A stretch of DNA of 64,000 nt. Source: Desulfurococcaceae archaeon. GTDB lineage: Archaea; Thermoproteota; Thermoprotei_A; Sulfolobales; Desulfurococcaceae. A model generated the notes under the pieces. It was not told the origin of the DNA. It ran no database searches and saw only the letters and a list, made by a program, of their open reading frames with translations. The position numbers and the translations under genes are program-made. The stretch spans positions 1 through 64,000 of the forward strand of contig JAPWUD010000002.1 of NCBI GenBank assembly GCA_028275705.1, read 5' to 3'. Numbering within the stretch: the stretch's first letter is position 1; each line of letters opens with the position of its first letter. Shown here one piece after another: positions 11,077-21,289 of the stretch.

Positions 11077-12262
11077 GCCTACTTCTCACCGATTGAGCTG
11101 TGAGAGCGTATAATCCATGTATTGTTATAAAGCCACGTGCTTCGCAGTCGGATGGATACCAGCCTTTATCATAGTCTATTACGTGCTGAGAGTATAGAGA
11201 GTATGGACTATCTCTACCAACGACACGTAGACCCCCTTTATACACCTTTAATTTAACCACTCCTGTGACGTTCTTGTTCATGGAGTTTATAGCTACCTCT
11301 ATATGCTCTCGTAGAGGGTCTATCCATAAGCCCTGATATACAAGATCTGCCCATAGCTCATCAAGATGGTTCTTAAGCCTCAGCTCTCTTGGTGTTAAAA
11401 CCATTCTCTCAAGGTCTTTGTGTGACTCAATGAGGGCTAGTGCAGCGGGTGCTTCGTAAACCTCTCTACTTTTAAGTCCAACTACTCTACTTTCTATGAA
11501 GTCTATTCTACCGAAGCCTTGTAGACCAATTAACTTGTTTAGCTTCATAACTAGACTTGCAGGGCTTAATCTATCTCCATTTACGGCTACTGGTACACCC
11601 TCTTTAAACTCAACCTCTACATATAGTGGTTTATCTGGAGCGCTCTCCGGAGAAGTAGTCCAAGAGAACGCCTCCTCTGTTGGTTCTATGAGTGGATTGT
11701 CCAATTCCCCGCCTTCTATACTTCTAGACCATAAGTTTTCATCAATGCTATACTTTTTATGTGCCCCACGTGGTTCAAACCCGTATTGTTTAAGAATCTC
11801 TAGGCTCTTAGCCCGAGACAATCCAAGCTCTCTTATAGGTGCAATTACCTTAATATCCGGCTTTAGATATGCTCTTAGCGTTAAGTCAAATCTAACTTGG
11901 TCATTTCCTTTACTTGTACAGCCATGTGCAACAACATCGGCACCCTCCTTGATGGCTACTTCAGCTACTTTCTTCGCTATTAGAGGTCTAGCTAAAGCGC
12001 TTCCAAGCGGGTACTTTCCCTCATAGAGAGCATTGGCTTTTATAGCTCTAAATATATATTCCTCTGCAAACTCTTCTTTAGAGTCAATTAGGTAGTGTTT
12101 ATTAGCTCCTAGTTTGTAAGCCCATTCTTCAACACCCAGTAGATCCTCCTCCTGGCCGACATCGACGGTTACAGTGATCACTTCGGCTTCATACTTCTTC
12201 CTGAGCAATACAACTATAGTTGAAGTGTCGAGACCACCTGAAAACGCAACTACAGCCTTCAA
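11066..12262 (-). CDS. argG: Argininosuccinate synthase
   Basis: [52 protein letters not shown]. Confidence 0.97.
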   Translation of the reverse strand: MKAVVAFSGGLDTSTIVVLLRKKYEAEVITVTVDVGQEEDLLGVEEWAYKLGANKHYLIDSKEEFAEEYIFRAIKANALYEGKYPLGSALARPLIAKKVAEVAIKEGADVVAHGCTSKGNDQVRFDLTLRAYLKPDIKVIAPIRELGLSRAKSLEILKQYGFEPRGAHKKYSIDENLWSRSIEGGELDNPLIEPTEEAFSWTTSPESAPDKPLYVEVEFKEGVPVAVNGDRLSPASLVMKLNKLIGLQGFGRIDFIESRVVGLKSREVYEAPAALALIESHKDLERMVLTPRELRLKNHLDELWADLVYQGLWIDPLREHIEVAINSMNKNVTGVVKLKVYKGGLRVVGRDSPYSLYSQHVIDYDKGWYPSDCEARGFITIHGLYALTAQSVRSRRGS

Positions 12263-12611
12263 TACTAAACACCGTGTGCTAAATCATTACTTGGAACATG
12301 CTTATAACGAGCTAAAGATAAATCATAACGAATTTGGATATGGATAGTTACAAATAGCACACTATGTTCTATTAGGGAGCTCTCGAAGAACGCTCAAGTA
12401 CATCCACGACGCAGGCAGCAAGTAATACTCAGTGCTATTAGATAAAGAACAACCCTGATCTCTAGAAAGCTTGATCAGAGATATTATGGACAACTATTTA
12501 CTAATTACAAAGTAAACTCCCATCAAACCCCGATTTTAACGCGGGGGTTTATAAATGAACAAGTCATTTTAGGTTTATTTATTAAGGATAGGTAGTTTAA
12601 AGGACAAGAGC

Positions 12612-13469
12612 GTGGTGTTGAGCGTGAAGCTGTGTAGTGGTACAACTATATCTGTGATTGGAGCTGGTAGAATAGGGTCCGCTATTATAAGTTCGTTGAG
12701 GAATCACTGCGGAGATAGCATTAAGATCATTGCAACAGGGCGTAGAGAGGAGACATTAGAGAGAGCTGGGAAACTCGGCGCTCTAGCGATCAGGGATAAT
12801 AAACAAGCAGTGGGAGAGGCGGACATGATTGTACTCAGCGTGAAGCCGCATCACTTCCCTGACGTAGTGAAGCAAACTGGTAGAGATGTTTGGAGGGGTA
12901 AGTTAGTTGTGTCGGTAATGGCAGGTGTCAAAGTGAAAACTCTTGCAACTGCTATGCCTGGAGCCGAGGTATACCGGGCCATGACAAATATCAATGTACT
13001 CGTTGGAAAGGCTTCGACAGCCGTTGCAAACCCCGAGAACGACTCACCTAGTAAGCTAATTGTTGAGGAGTTATTTAGATGTATGGGTGAAGTGTACTGG
13101 GTTCCCGAGGAATACCTAGACGTGTGGACAAGCCTGGCTGGAAGCGGTCCTGCATTCATAGCGGAGATCGTCGATGCGCTTGTCCTCGGAGCAATGGCTT
13201 CCGGGATGCCAAGAGATCTAGCATACAAAGCCACATTAGATGTACTAGAGGGGACTGCTATACTTCTAAGAAACGCAAATAAACACCCAGCTACAATAAG
13301 AGACGAGGTTATAACACCAGCTGGAACTACAATAAGGGGTATTATGGTAATGGAGTCTGAAGGTATAAAATCAGCGTTGATGAAAACTATAGAAGCAACG
13401 TATAGGAGGTCTATAGAAATAGGTATTGAAATAGACCAATACGTCAAGAAAGAATTAAATATATCCTAA
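12612..13469 (+). CDS. proC: Pyrroline-5-carboxylate reductase
   Basis: VIGAGRIGSAI, LSVKPHHFPDV, AGSGPAFIAEIVDAL, TPAGTTIRGI. Confidence 0.93.
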   Translation: MVLSVKLCSGTTISVIGAGRIGSAIISSLRNHCGDSIKIIATGRREETLERAGKLGALAIRDNKQAVGEADMIVLSVKPHHFPDVVKQTGRDVWRGKLVVSVMAGVKVKTLATAMPGAEVYRAMTNINVLVGKASTAVANPENDSPSKLIVEELFRCMGEVYWVPEEYLDVWTSLAGSGPAFIAEIVDALVLGAMASGMPRDLAYKATLDVLEGTAILLRNANKHPATIRDEVITPAGTTIRGIMVMESEGIKSALMKTIEATYRRSIEIGIEIDQYVKKELNIS

Positions 13470-13555
13470 GATGCAAATATGGTTAAATCTAGCGAGAATA
13501 CCTCAACTATGCACAATACTTATGGCAATTATGCATAACTGAGTAATACGCTTAA

Positions 13556-14557
13556 CTATTGCTGTAAAACCTCCCTGATCTTCCTCTTTATATCAAAAAC
13601 TAATTTATCTAGTTTTCTGTGTTTTCCTCTCACGAGTATATAGTGGAAGCTTGTCCAGTATTTTCCACCCGATCTTTGCAACTCAGATAAGTTTTTCTCT
13701 ATAAGGCCCCATTCTATTGCGGTGCTCCTCGTTAAATCCCATACATACCTCTTAACCTTCTCCTTATTCGCTATATTTAATAGCCTCAAGTCGAGAATAG
13801 CTTTTAGAATATCGTGTAGATTGAACTCTAAATCCCCGCCGAAATCCCAGCCTACTTTATATACTATTTTAGATGCTAGTTGATACTCGAGATCAGTTAT
13901 AAATAGCTTAGAGCTACCCAGTTCAAATGGGAGATCCACATTGAGCTCTGCTCTTGGATAATTAACACTCATCGATACTTCAAACCTAATAAAGTCTACT
14001 TTGGCATCGCGTACTCCAATAGTGCTTTCAAATATTTTCCTCAACTTATTAATTATACTGAGGTCTAGATCAATCCCGCTCACAGACTTTACATATCTAT
14101 AGAATTCTAAACCACTCCACCTCATAATAGCGGGGATTCTCAAGGATAATACGTTGGGAAAATAGTCTTTTTCAGCATCATACTCCACGGTTAGTAACGT
14201 TAAACACTTGTCCTCGTCTATAGGGAGACATAGTGGATATTTCTCGGAGAGGTATTTATTAAACTTAATCATCTCGCTGAGTAAAACCCTCTTATTACTA
14301 ACTCTTTTACTCCACGCTGAGTCCAAGTCGAATGTAAATCGTGGTGCATCTACACTAGGCATGAATATATAGTTTAATACTGCGCCACCACCAAACTGTA
14401 TTTTATCCCCGAAGAACTCCTGAAGCTCCCTCATGGTGAGAACTATGTAGTAAACCCTCTCCAGGCTAAACAAAACCTGGTTTAAATCACCTTCTCCAAG
14501 CTCTATTTGACCCTTGAATCTATTCAATTCTTTATTTAAAACACTAATACTCGGCAC
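13556..14557 (-). CDS. AbiEii-like nucleotidyltransferase (putative toxin)
   Basis: IQFGGGAVLNYIFMPSVDAPRFTFDLDSAW: GG..L and D.D motif arrangement of AbiEii/DUF1814-type proteins. Confidence 0.7.
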   Translation of the reverse strand: MPSISVLNKELNRFKGQIELGEGDLNQVLFSLERVYYIVLTMRELQEFFGDKIQFGGGAVLNYIFMPSVDAPRFTFDLDSAWSKRVSNKRVLLSEMIKFNKYLSEKYPLCLPIDEDKCLTLLTVEYDAEKDYFPNVLSLRIPAIMRWSGLEFYRYVKSVSGIDLDLSIINKLRKIFESTIGVRDAKVDFIRFEVSMSVNYPRAELNVDLPFELGSSKLFITDLEYQLASKIVYKVGWDFGGDLEFNLHDILKAILDLRLLNIANKEKVKRYVWDLTRSTAIEWGLIEKNLSELQRSGGKYWTSFHYILVRGKHRKLDKLVFDIKRKIREVLQQ

Positions 14558-14633
14558 TATCTTCTCTAATTGTCTCTCAAAGTCCTTTAGTAAATCCAGT
14601 TAAACCACCAGGAGTAAAGTAATATATGATTAG

Positions 14634-15458
14634 TTAAATTCTCCGCGATTCAATAATACTAGAGTCTACGAGGTAGGGAGTGATTGCTACCAATCGATCA
14701 ACAAGTTCTTCACTCACCAAGCTATATAAATTCACCTTTAATGGTGGTCTCCAACCACTCAGAGTTGAGTAGTAGGCTATTGCTGTAGCGATTCTCCTCC
14801 TACCCTTGGGTGTTGTTTTCTCCAATAGTTTGTCCATGTCAAATAGGCTACTCTTCAACAATACATCGGGTAGAAAATCCTCCCATGTAGGCATGTATGA
14901 AATTAAGTCGGCATACGATTGCTCTATTGTTGCATGCGTCAAGTAGCTATCCCAAGAGTACTTGTACTCTCTACCCCGTAGACTAGAATATACGACAAAC
15001 ACTCTATTCCTACTGCCTGGTCTCCTCCTAGAGCTTAAGTTTATAAATCCGCTTGGGAGATTGATCCTCCCCCGTAGCTTTTTATCTACAACTAGAAGAG
15101 TAGGTGTTAATCCAAACCAAGATTGTAGCATAGGCTGCGATACGTAGTACATTGTATCCGGTAAAACATGCCTAATAAACTCTAGTTCCCTACTCCTCCA
15201 CGGCTCTGGGTTTGGAAGCAACTCTAATATAGACTCAAATATCTCGAGCCCTCTACTTGATAGCACGTAGCCATGATCATTCTTTAATGCAATACCAAAA
15301 TCTACTAGTCTTCTCAGAAACCTATAAGTTTCAGATAAGTTAACTCCATAAACTCTTGCAATGCTACGGGGATTTACAGGTAGACTAAATCTACTAGCCT
15401 TAACTAGACATATTAATACAGCCGCTCTAACTTTACTACCCAAAAACTCAATAATCAC
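14634..15458 (-). CDS. Winged-helix protein, probable AbiEi-like antitoxin/regulator
   Basis: N-terminal HTH (SIARVYGVNLSETYRFLRRLVDFGIALKNDHGYVLSSRG), located directly upstream of the AbiEii-like ORF. Confidence 0.5.
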   Translation of the reverse strand: MIIEFLGSKVRAAVLICLVKASRFSLPVNPRSIARVYGVNLSETYRFLRRLVDFGIALKNDHGYVLSSRGLEIFESILELLPNPEPWRSRELEFIRHVLPDTMYYVSQPMLQSWFGLTPTLLVVDKKLRGRINLPSGFINLSSRRRPGSRNRVFVVYSSLRGREYKYSWDSYLTHATIEQSYADLISYMPTWEDFLPDVLLKSSLFDMDKLLEKTTPKGRRRIATAIAYYSTLSGWRPPLKVNLYSLVSEELVDRLVAITPYLVDSSIIESRRI

Positions 15459-15626
15459 AGCAGAACACCCCTATAGTTTTTCATACCAAAAGATGGTAAT
15501 AAATTTTATTGAGAAGATCTATTTACAAAACGCGCAATTTAGGCAATAGTAGTATAAAGTACAGTTCAAAAATATAGCGATCACTAGAAATTAACCTCTG
15601 AAAAATAGGGGGTTCAAGGTGGTTGA

Positions 15627-16247
15627 ATGCATTGGATGGACATTGGTTTTCTAGAGACATTTCTAGAGGTCCTTACCCTTATTGAGGAGAATTCAAGGAG
15701 ACTTAAGATTGCACCCATTGAACGAGAAGACGGGCTTATTCTAGCTTCTCTATCTTATTATATCGCGTCATTAGGCGGATCAGTATTTATTGACGCTGGC
15801 GCTGGAATTGGATACTCAACTGCGTGGATGCTATACGGGATTTCAGGGCTGCCAATCCGTAAAAAGATCTTTCTATACGCAATTGAAAAAGATCCTCATA
15901 GATATGTCAACCTGGAGGAAAACATCGAGAAGCTGAAGAATTTGCTACCCCAAGATTCTCACTTAATAGAAGTCAACGCCTTGAACATTGATGCTTTAGA
16001 CTTCCTTAGAGCGGAGGATCACCCAATAGATATGATATTCGTAGATATAGCAAAGAAGCAGTATATAGAAGTCTTAAAAATATTACCCATGAAACTAAGT
16101 AAGATAGGTTTAGGGGTTTTCCACAATGCATTAAAACCAGGACTAGATGAGGAAACTAGAGAGTTTCTAGAAAGACATAAAGAAGAACTATTATATCACA
16201 TAGTCTCAACGAGACTAGGGCTTTTAATGGTAAAGAGAACGGTGTGA
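15627..16247 (+). CDS. Class I SAM-dependent methyltransferase (O-methyltransferase-like)
   Basis: VFIDAGAGIGYSTAWM, YAIEKDPHRYVNLEENI, IDMIFVDIAKKQYIEVLKIL. Confidence 0.75.
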   Translation: MHWMDIGFLETFLEVLTLIEENSRRLKIAPIEREDGLILASLSYYIASLGGSVFIDAGAGIGYSTAWMLYGISGLPIRKKIFLYAIEKDPHRYVNLEENIEKLKNLLPQDSHLIEVNALNIDALDFLRAEDHPIDMIFVDIAKKQYIEVLKILPMKLSKIGLGVFHNALKPGLDEETREFLERHKEELLYHIVSTRLGLLMVKRTV

Positions 16248-16326
16248 AGATTAATAATATAACTCAAGACCAATACCTACAGAAGCCATGTTCTTGTAGT
16301 CATCTAAAACTCTGGACTCATCTATA

Positions 16327-17405
16327 TTAAAGCTCTCTCCAATACATTACCAATGACTCTGAAACCCTCTTCTCCACACTAACCACCCGCGGATCCTCGA
16401 AAGCTGGCTTCCAAACACCTTCCCAAAGTGTATCAGTTATTACTAATAATGCGGCTGATTCTACTTTTCTATAGATTGATAGTGAAAATATCGCAGAGCA
16501 CTCCATATCTACCGCGAGCACCCCTATTTTGGAGTATGCATGAACTTTACTCGGCGTCTCCCTGAATAGTGCATCTGTTGTCCAAACACCTCCCTCTTTA
16601 AATGGAATACCTACTTTACTTAGTAGTTCTTTAATGGATTTTAAGAGGTCGAGTGATGGCTTGGCAATGACGCTTGGTGGTAAATAGTGGTAGCTTGTCC
16701 CCTCCTCTCTAATAGCAAACGTTGGAACAATCAATTCCCCCTATTCCAGCAATAGGATTTAATGAACCAGCCTCACTGAGAACTAGGAATCTCCTTATTC
16801 CAGCAGCAATGAGGATTTCCAATAAGGATACAGCTACCGGGGCACCAATATATGATTGAAAAACCCCTAGTCCATCTCTAGTAGCGAAGAAGCATCTAGC
16901 ACCAATGATACCTCTATCTTTTTCTATAGCTAATTCACTTAACGCCGTCGTGAAACTGCTTTGTTTTTCTTAAAGGTTTATAAGGGTTGTTGATGCTTCC
17001 TCTACTGGGGCATGCCTCGAGATGCGGGTGTATCGTGGAGACCCAAGAGAGGCGTGTTTTGAGGGAGGAATACAGGATGCGGGGGTTTCCCCACAGTAAT
17101 GACCCAGAGGAAACAATGAAGGGGGAGCTGTGGGTGGGGGTTACCCAGAGCGGGTGGAGCCCTGTGACATGGATCCCGGTGAAAAGGGATCCCGAGGGCT
17201 GTGAAGCCAAGGGAAGAGGGCTTAATAACAAGCAATAACAAGCCCAATGAAACCCAAACCCCACCGACTTCATCCAGTCGTAAAAGCGACTACTAAAAAC
17301 TACTATAGCTAATTTCACAAAACCTAGATCTCTTGGTGCAAAGTATTCGGGTTTAGTGATTGACTCCTCAGTTGAAAACCACTCCATGATCTCCACAATA
17401 CACAA
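16327..17405 (-). pseudogene. Nucleoside (uridine/purine) phosphorylase, interrupted by a ~260-nt element and by a frameshift in a G run near 16740
   Basis: C-terminus IVPTFAIREEGTSYHYLPPS...VDMECSAIFSLS; middle FTTALSELAIEKDRGIIGARCFF...LVLSEAGSLNPIAGIG; N-terminus ITKPEYFAPRDLGFVKLAIVVFSSRFYDWMKSV separated by ~300 nt of non-homologous sequence. Confidence 0.75.
16984..17245 (+). other. GC-rich structured insertion / possible RNA element inside the phosphorylase gene
   Basis: Ends complementary (gggttgttgatgctt 16984-16998 / aagcaataacaagccc 17230-17245); internal hairpins catgcctc/gaggcgtg and agccct..ggatccc ggtgaaaa gggatcc..agggct; TATA-like ggtttataagg at its + strand start. Confidence 0.55.
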
Positions 17406-17568
17406 TAAATATACTTAAAATAATGCCTGGTGCAATAAAGTAGAGCGAGCATTTAAATATTTTTCCAGTGTAATGGCTAATACTGGCATATTGAGTTAGA
17501 CTCCTCTCGAGTTTAGAAACACAGTCAATTACTCTCAATAGACGCATTCTAATGATGTTTAGATTGTT

Positions 17569-18085
17569 CTAAGTGCAAGGGCCAAGCCATGGAGCTATTA
17601 TCTCATACCTCCATTTACGCTTCAATTGGTTCCAATTATCAATAAACCACCACGGAACTTTCGGGTTTTTAACAATATCGTAGTAATTATATGGTTTAAT
17701 ATCAAGAACAGGGGTTCCTGTCCACGCATCTAACTCCTTAACTCTAATTAAGGGTTTCTCAATAGAGACAAGCTCAACAACAGTAACACCAATAGGGTTT
17801 GGTCTATTCGGAACCTAGTGGCGAAGATCCCCACTAATGGGTAGTTCTCAATACCCATGGTCTGCCTTTAAGCTTAACTCCTCTAGCTTCATGCATTTAG
17901 TAAATAATTATGATGTGTGAGTACTCTTCAAGGCCTTTAAGACCCTCGGTATATTCCTCGAAAACCTTAATAGTTGAGATTAATTCAAACCTAGATTTAG
18001 TAACACTAGAATCTATTGGTTTATTAAGGCCCTCAACGACAACACCAATGGGCTTAAGGCACATGGTAGAGTTCAAGTAATGCAC
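17569..18085 (-). pseudogene. TsaA/TrmO-like (tRNA m6t6A methyltransferase family), decayed
   Basis: CLKPIGVVVEGLNKPID...GLEEYSHIIIIY*MHEARGVKLKGRP, then PLVGIFATRF and PNRPNPIGVTVVELVSIEKPLIRVKELDAWTGTPVLDIKPY lie in different frames; in-frame stop plus at least two frameshifts. Confidence 0.8.
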
Positions 18086-18173
18086 CTATTCTTAAATCGA
18101 TATGTAAACAGGAATTGTTTTTCATAAACGAGTATGTATTGGAGGTAAAACATGAAATTTTAAATAGAATTCG

Positions 18174-19148
18174 TTATTTCTTCGCGAATAGCCAGCATGC
18201 AACAAAGCGCTCGGGTTCTACTTCTATTAATGTTGGCTCTTGCCTTCTACATTGTTCAGTGGCGAAGGGGCATCTTGGGTGGAATCTACAGCCTGGTGGT
18301 GGATTAATTGGAGAGGGTGGCTCCCCTCTAATGATCATTCTCTCCCTAGACCTGGAGGTTTTAGGGTCGGGTATTGGGACGGATGCTAATAGGAACTTAG
18401 TGTATGGGTGTAGTGGTTTCTCGAATAACTGGTCCGAGGGCCCTATCTCCACGATTTTTCCAAGGTACATTACAGCCATTTTACTACTCATGTACTTGAC
18501 GACGCTTATATCGTGGGATATAAACATGTATGTTAGTGAGAACTTCCTCTGCAGCTCCTTGAGTAGTTCTAGTATTTGTGCTTGGACGGATACGTCTAGA
18601 GATGATGTTGGTTCATCTAGAACTATGAATTTAGGCCTTGTTATAATAGCCCTCAGTATGGCGACTCTTTGCTTCTGCCCACCCGATAATTCATGCGGGT
18701 ATCGATATAAATGTTCTTTTCCAAGGCCTACAAGCTCCATTTGCCTAACTAAGAACTCCTCTTCGTCTCCAACGCTTATCTTATGGAATCTCACGGGTTC
18801 TAGTAGAATGCTCGCAATAGTCATCTTTGGGTCTAGGCTAGTATGGGGGTCTTGAAAGACCATTTGTGCATTTCTCCAATACTCCTTTAGCCACTTACCC
18901 CTTGCCTTTGTAACATCTCTCCCCTCAAAGAATATCTTCCCCGATGTTGGCTCTATTAGTTTCAATACCAATTTACCTAGAGTTGTTTTCCCACAACCAC
19001 TCTCTCCAACAACTCCAAGCGTTTCACCCCTCTTAACGCTAAAATCTACTCCATCAACCGCCCTAACTTTCTTCGTTAATGAACCTCTCACCCTGAAGTA
19101 TTTTTTAAGTGCTTTAACCTCGAGTAAAATATCCATACTCAATTGCAA
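18174..19148 (-). CDS. Oligopeptide/dipeptide ABC transporter ATP-binding protein (OppF-like)
   Basis: GESGCGKTTLGKL, LSGGQKQRVAILRAI, C-terminal GCRFHPRCPFATEQC oligopeptide ABC signature. Confidence 0.93.
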   Translation of the reverse strand: MQLSMDILLEVKALKKYFRVRGSLTKKVRAVDGVDFSVKRGETLGVVGESGCGKTTLGKLVLKLIEPTSGKIFFEGRDVTKARGKWLKEYWRNAQMVFQDPHTSLDPKMTIASILLEPVRFHKISVGDEEEFLVRQMELVGLGKEHLYRYPHELSGGQKQRVAILRAIITRPKFIVLDEPTSSLDVSVQAQILELLKELQRKFSLTYMFISHDISVVKYMSSKMAVMYLGKIVEIGPSDQLFEKPLHPYTKFLLASVPIPDPKTSRSRERMIIRGEPPSPINPPPGCRFHPRCPFATEQCRRQEPTLIEVEPERFVACWLFAKK

Positions 19149-19157
19149 CCACCCCCA

Positions 19158-20210
19158 TTACTTCTTCTCGAGAAGCCAGCAGGCAGCTCCATGTCCATCC
19201 TCAACCTCGATCATTGGCGGCTCTACACGACTACACTTATCAATAGCAAATGGGCATCTAGGCTGGAATCTACAGCCAGGTGGTGGATTAATTAGCGATG
19301 GAACTATTCCCGGTATTGACTCTAGTTTTTCAATTCTCTTCGTGGGGTCGGGCACTGCCCTTAGTAATAACTTAGTGTATGGGTGTTGTGGATTATAGAA
19401 TATTTGCTCGACAGAGCCTTCTTCAACGATTTTACCAGCATACATTACGTACACTCTATCCGCTACATCCGCAACTACGCCTAAATTATGCGTGATTAAT
19501 ATAACACCCATTCTATACCTCTCCTGTAGCTTCCTCATTAAGTCTAGTATTTGAGCTTGTATAGTAACATCTAAGTTAGTAGTTGGCTCATCCGCGATCA
19601 ATAGTCTCGGAGTATTTGATAAACTAATAGCTATTACACTTCTCTGCCTCATTCCACCAGACATTTCATGTGGGTAATTCTTAACCCTCACCTCAGGGCT
19701 TGGTATGAGGACTTGCCTCAGTAAATCAATTGCTTTTTTCAAAGTCTCTTTTTTCACAGCGTTCTTTGAGTGCGCCTTTATCGTCTCATGGATGTGGTAG
19801 CCAATAGTATATAGTGGATCTAGTGAAGATGTTGGATCTTGGAATATATATGCTATTTCATTCCCCCTTATCTGCCTTAAAGTCTCAGGATCTAGTTTTA
19901 GTAAATCTACAACCTGGCCGCTACGCCTTCTAAATAATACACTACCACCCTCAATCCTCCCAGGAGACTCAATCAGCCTTGTAATAGCCCTTGTAGTAAC
20001 TGATTTACCACAGCCAGTTTCACCTACGAGCGATATTGTTTCACCCTCCTTCACGTAGAATGAAACACTCGACACTGCGTGTACAACCCCAGCGTAAGTG
20101 TAGAATTTCACCACGAGGTCTTTCACCCTAAGAATCTCCCCCTCCCCTAGATCAAGCCTCTTCTCCACGATATCACCCACGCTTCTCCTTCTTCTCAAGT
20201 CTATACTCAA
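19158..20210 (-). CDS. Oligopeptide/dipeptide ABC transporter ATP-binding protein (OppD-like)
   Basis: GETGCGKSVTTRAI, MSGGMRQRSVIAIS, GCRFQPRCPFAIDKC. Confidence 0.93.
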   Translation of the reverse strand: MSIDLRRRRSVGDIVEKRLDLGEGEILRVKDLVVKFYTYAGVVHAVSSVSFYVKEGETISLVGETGCGKSVTTRAITRLIESPGRIEGGSVLFRRRSGQVVDLLKLDPETLRQIRGNEIAYIFQDPTSSLDPLYTIGYHIHETIKAHSKNAVKKETLKKAIDLLRQVLIPSPEVRVKNYPHEMSGGMRQRSVIAISLSNTPRLLIADEPTTNLDVTIQAQILDLMRKLQERYRMGVILITHNLGVVADVADRVYVMYAGKIVEEGSVEQIFYNPQHPYTKLLLRAVPDPTKRIEKLESIPGIVPSLINPPPGCRFQPRCPFAIDKCSRVEPPMIEVEDGHGAACWLLEKK

Positions 20211-21285
20211 TTGCCCTCCTCGTTCTAGGGTCTAAGACGTCTCTTAAAGCATCACCTAGAAGATTCCACCCTAATGCCATAGTTAATAGTACAATGCCTA
20301 AGTATATAACCACGTGGCTACTGCTCTCCGGGAACCAGTACCCAGCCTTTGATATAATAAACCCCAGCTCAGGGACGGGTTCTTGCGGGCCAAGACCTAG
20401 GAAAGAGAGTGCTGCAGCAAATAGAGTTGCTGTTGCAATGTCAAAAGTCATCATTACCAATATAGGTGATATAACATTTGGCAATATGTGTTTAAACAGT
20501 ATACTCCATGTTGATAGACCAGATAGTTTCGCAGCCTCAATGAATGGCATTTCCCTCACGGATAATACACTGCCACGCACTATTCTAGCATAGCCAGGCC
20601 ACCATACAATCACCATGGCTAGCCATATAGATATCAATGCTGCTATTTGAGCATACTCCTTCTCTCTGAGGCCGAATAGTCCGGCGAAGAATGCACGTAG
20701 TAAATCATTTGACTCGAGTAATCCACGTATCCTCTGGGGTAGAATGGATGCAAATGCTATTGCCAGCACCAAGCCTGGGAAAGCTAGGAATATATCGGTG
20801 AGTCTCATTATTACTTCATCAATTAATCCACCCTTATAGCCAGCTATTAAACCAAGTATTATTCCAAGTGGTGCACCAAGTAAGACCACGACTATAGATA
20901 TGACAAATGATATTCTTACACCATAGAGTGACATTGCAAGTAGGTCTCTACCCCACTCATCAGTGCCGAGTAGTGGTGAGCCAGAGCATGAAGGGGGTAG
21001 GCATGGAGGCATGTACCTATATGTCTCGTTAATAACTATTTTATACTCCCAGTATGGCTCCCAAGAAATCATAGGTCCTATAACTGCTAGTATAAATGTT
21101 ATGAAGACTATTAATCCACCAATAACACCTATAGGCGACTTACTATATGCGTACGCCATTAACTCCCATTCACGTATACGCGATGAGTTCTTCTGAATCC
21201 ACCCTCCTGATATTCTCTCCCTCATACCTGCATATATCCATATAAGCTTCTTTAGAAACCTATATATAAACTCCACTTGCACCAC
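20173..21285 (-). CDS. Oligopeptide/dipeptide ABC transporter permease (OppC-like)
   Basis: LLGTDEWGRDLLAMSLYGVRISF, EAAKLSGLSTWSILFKHILPN. Confidence 0.93.
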   Translation of the reverse strand: MVQVEFIYRFLKKLIWIYAGMRERISGGWIQKNSSRIREWELMAYAYSKSPIGVIGGLIVFITFILAVIGPMISWEPYWEYKIVINETYRYMPPCLPPSCSGSPLLGTDEWGRDLLAMSLYGVRISFVISIVVVLLGAPLGIILGLIAGYKGGLIDEVIMRLTDIFLAFPGLVLAIAFASILPQRIRGLLESNDLLRAFFAGLFGLREKEYAQIAALISIWLAMVIVWWPGYARIVRGSVLSVREMPFIEAAKLSGLSTWSILFKHILPNVISPILVMMTFDIATATLFAAALSFLGLGPQEPVPELGFIISKAGYWFPESSSHVVIYLGIVLLTMALGWNLLGDALRDVLDPRTRRAIEYRLEKKEKRG

Positions 21286-21289
21286 CCCA

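Noticed and set aside
11496-12026. 176-aa + strand ORF opposite argG (and similar long antisense ORFs, e.g. 12851-13447, 48838-49455, 46962-47384)
   Set aside because: Antisense to well-supported conserved genes, with Ser/Thr/Leu-biased composition typical of spurious antisense frames.
16984-17245. RNase P RNA or SRP RNA
   Set aside because: No clear GAGGAAAGUCC (CR-I) or ACAGAA...GGCUUA (CR-V) in the right order, and no SRP helix 8 GGAAG..AGCAGCC motif; left as an unassigned structured element.
17002-17247. Overlapping + and - ORFs of ~81-83 aa inside the inserted element
   Set aside because: Low-complexity Pro/Gly-rich translations of structured GC-rich DNA with no recognisable domain; more likely RNA/DNA structure than protein.
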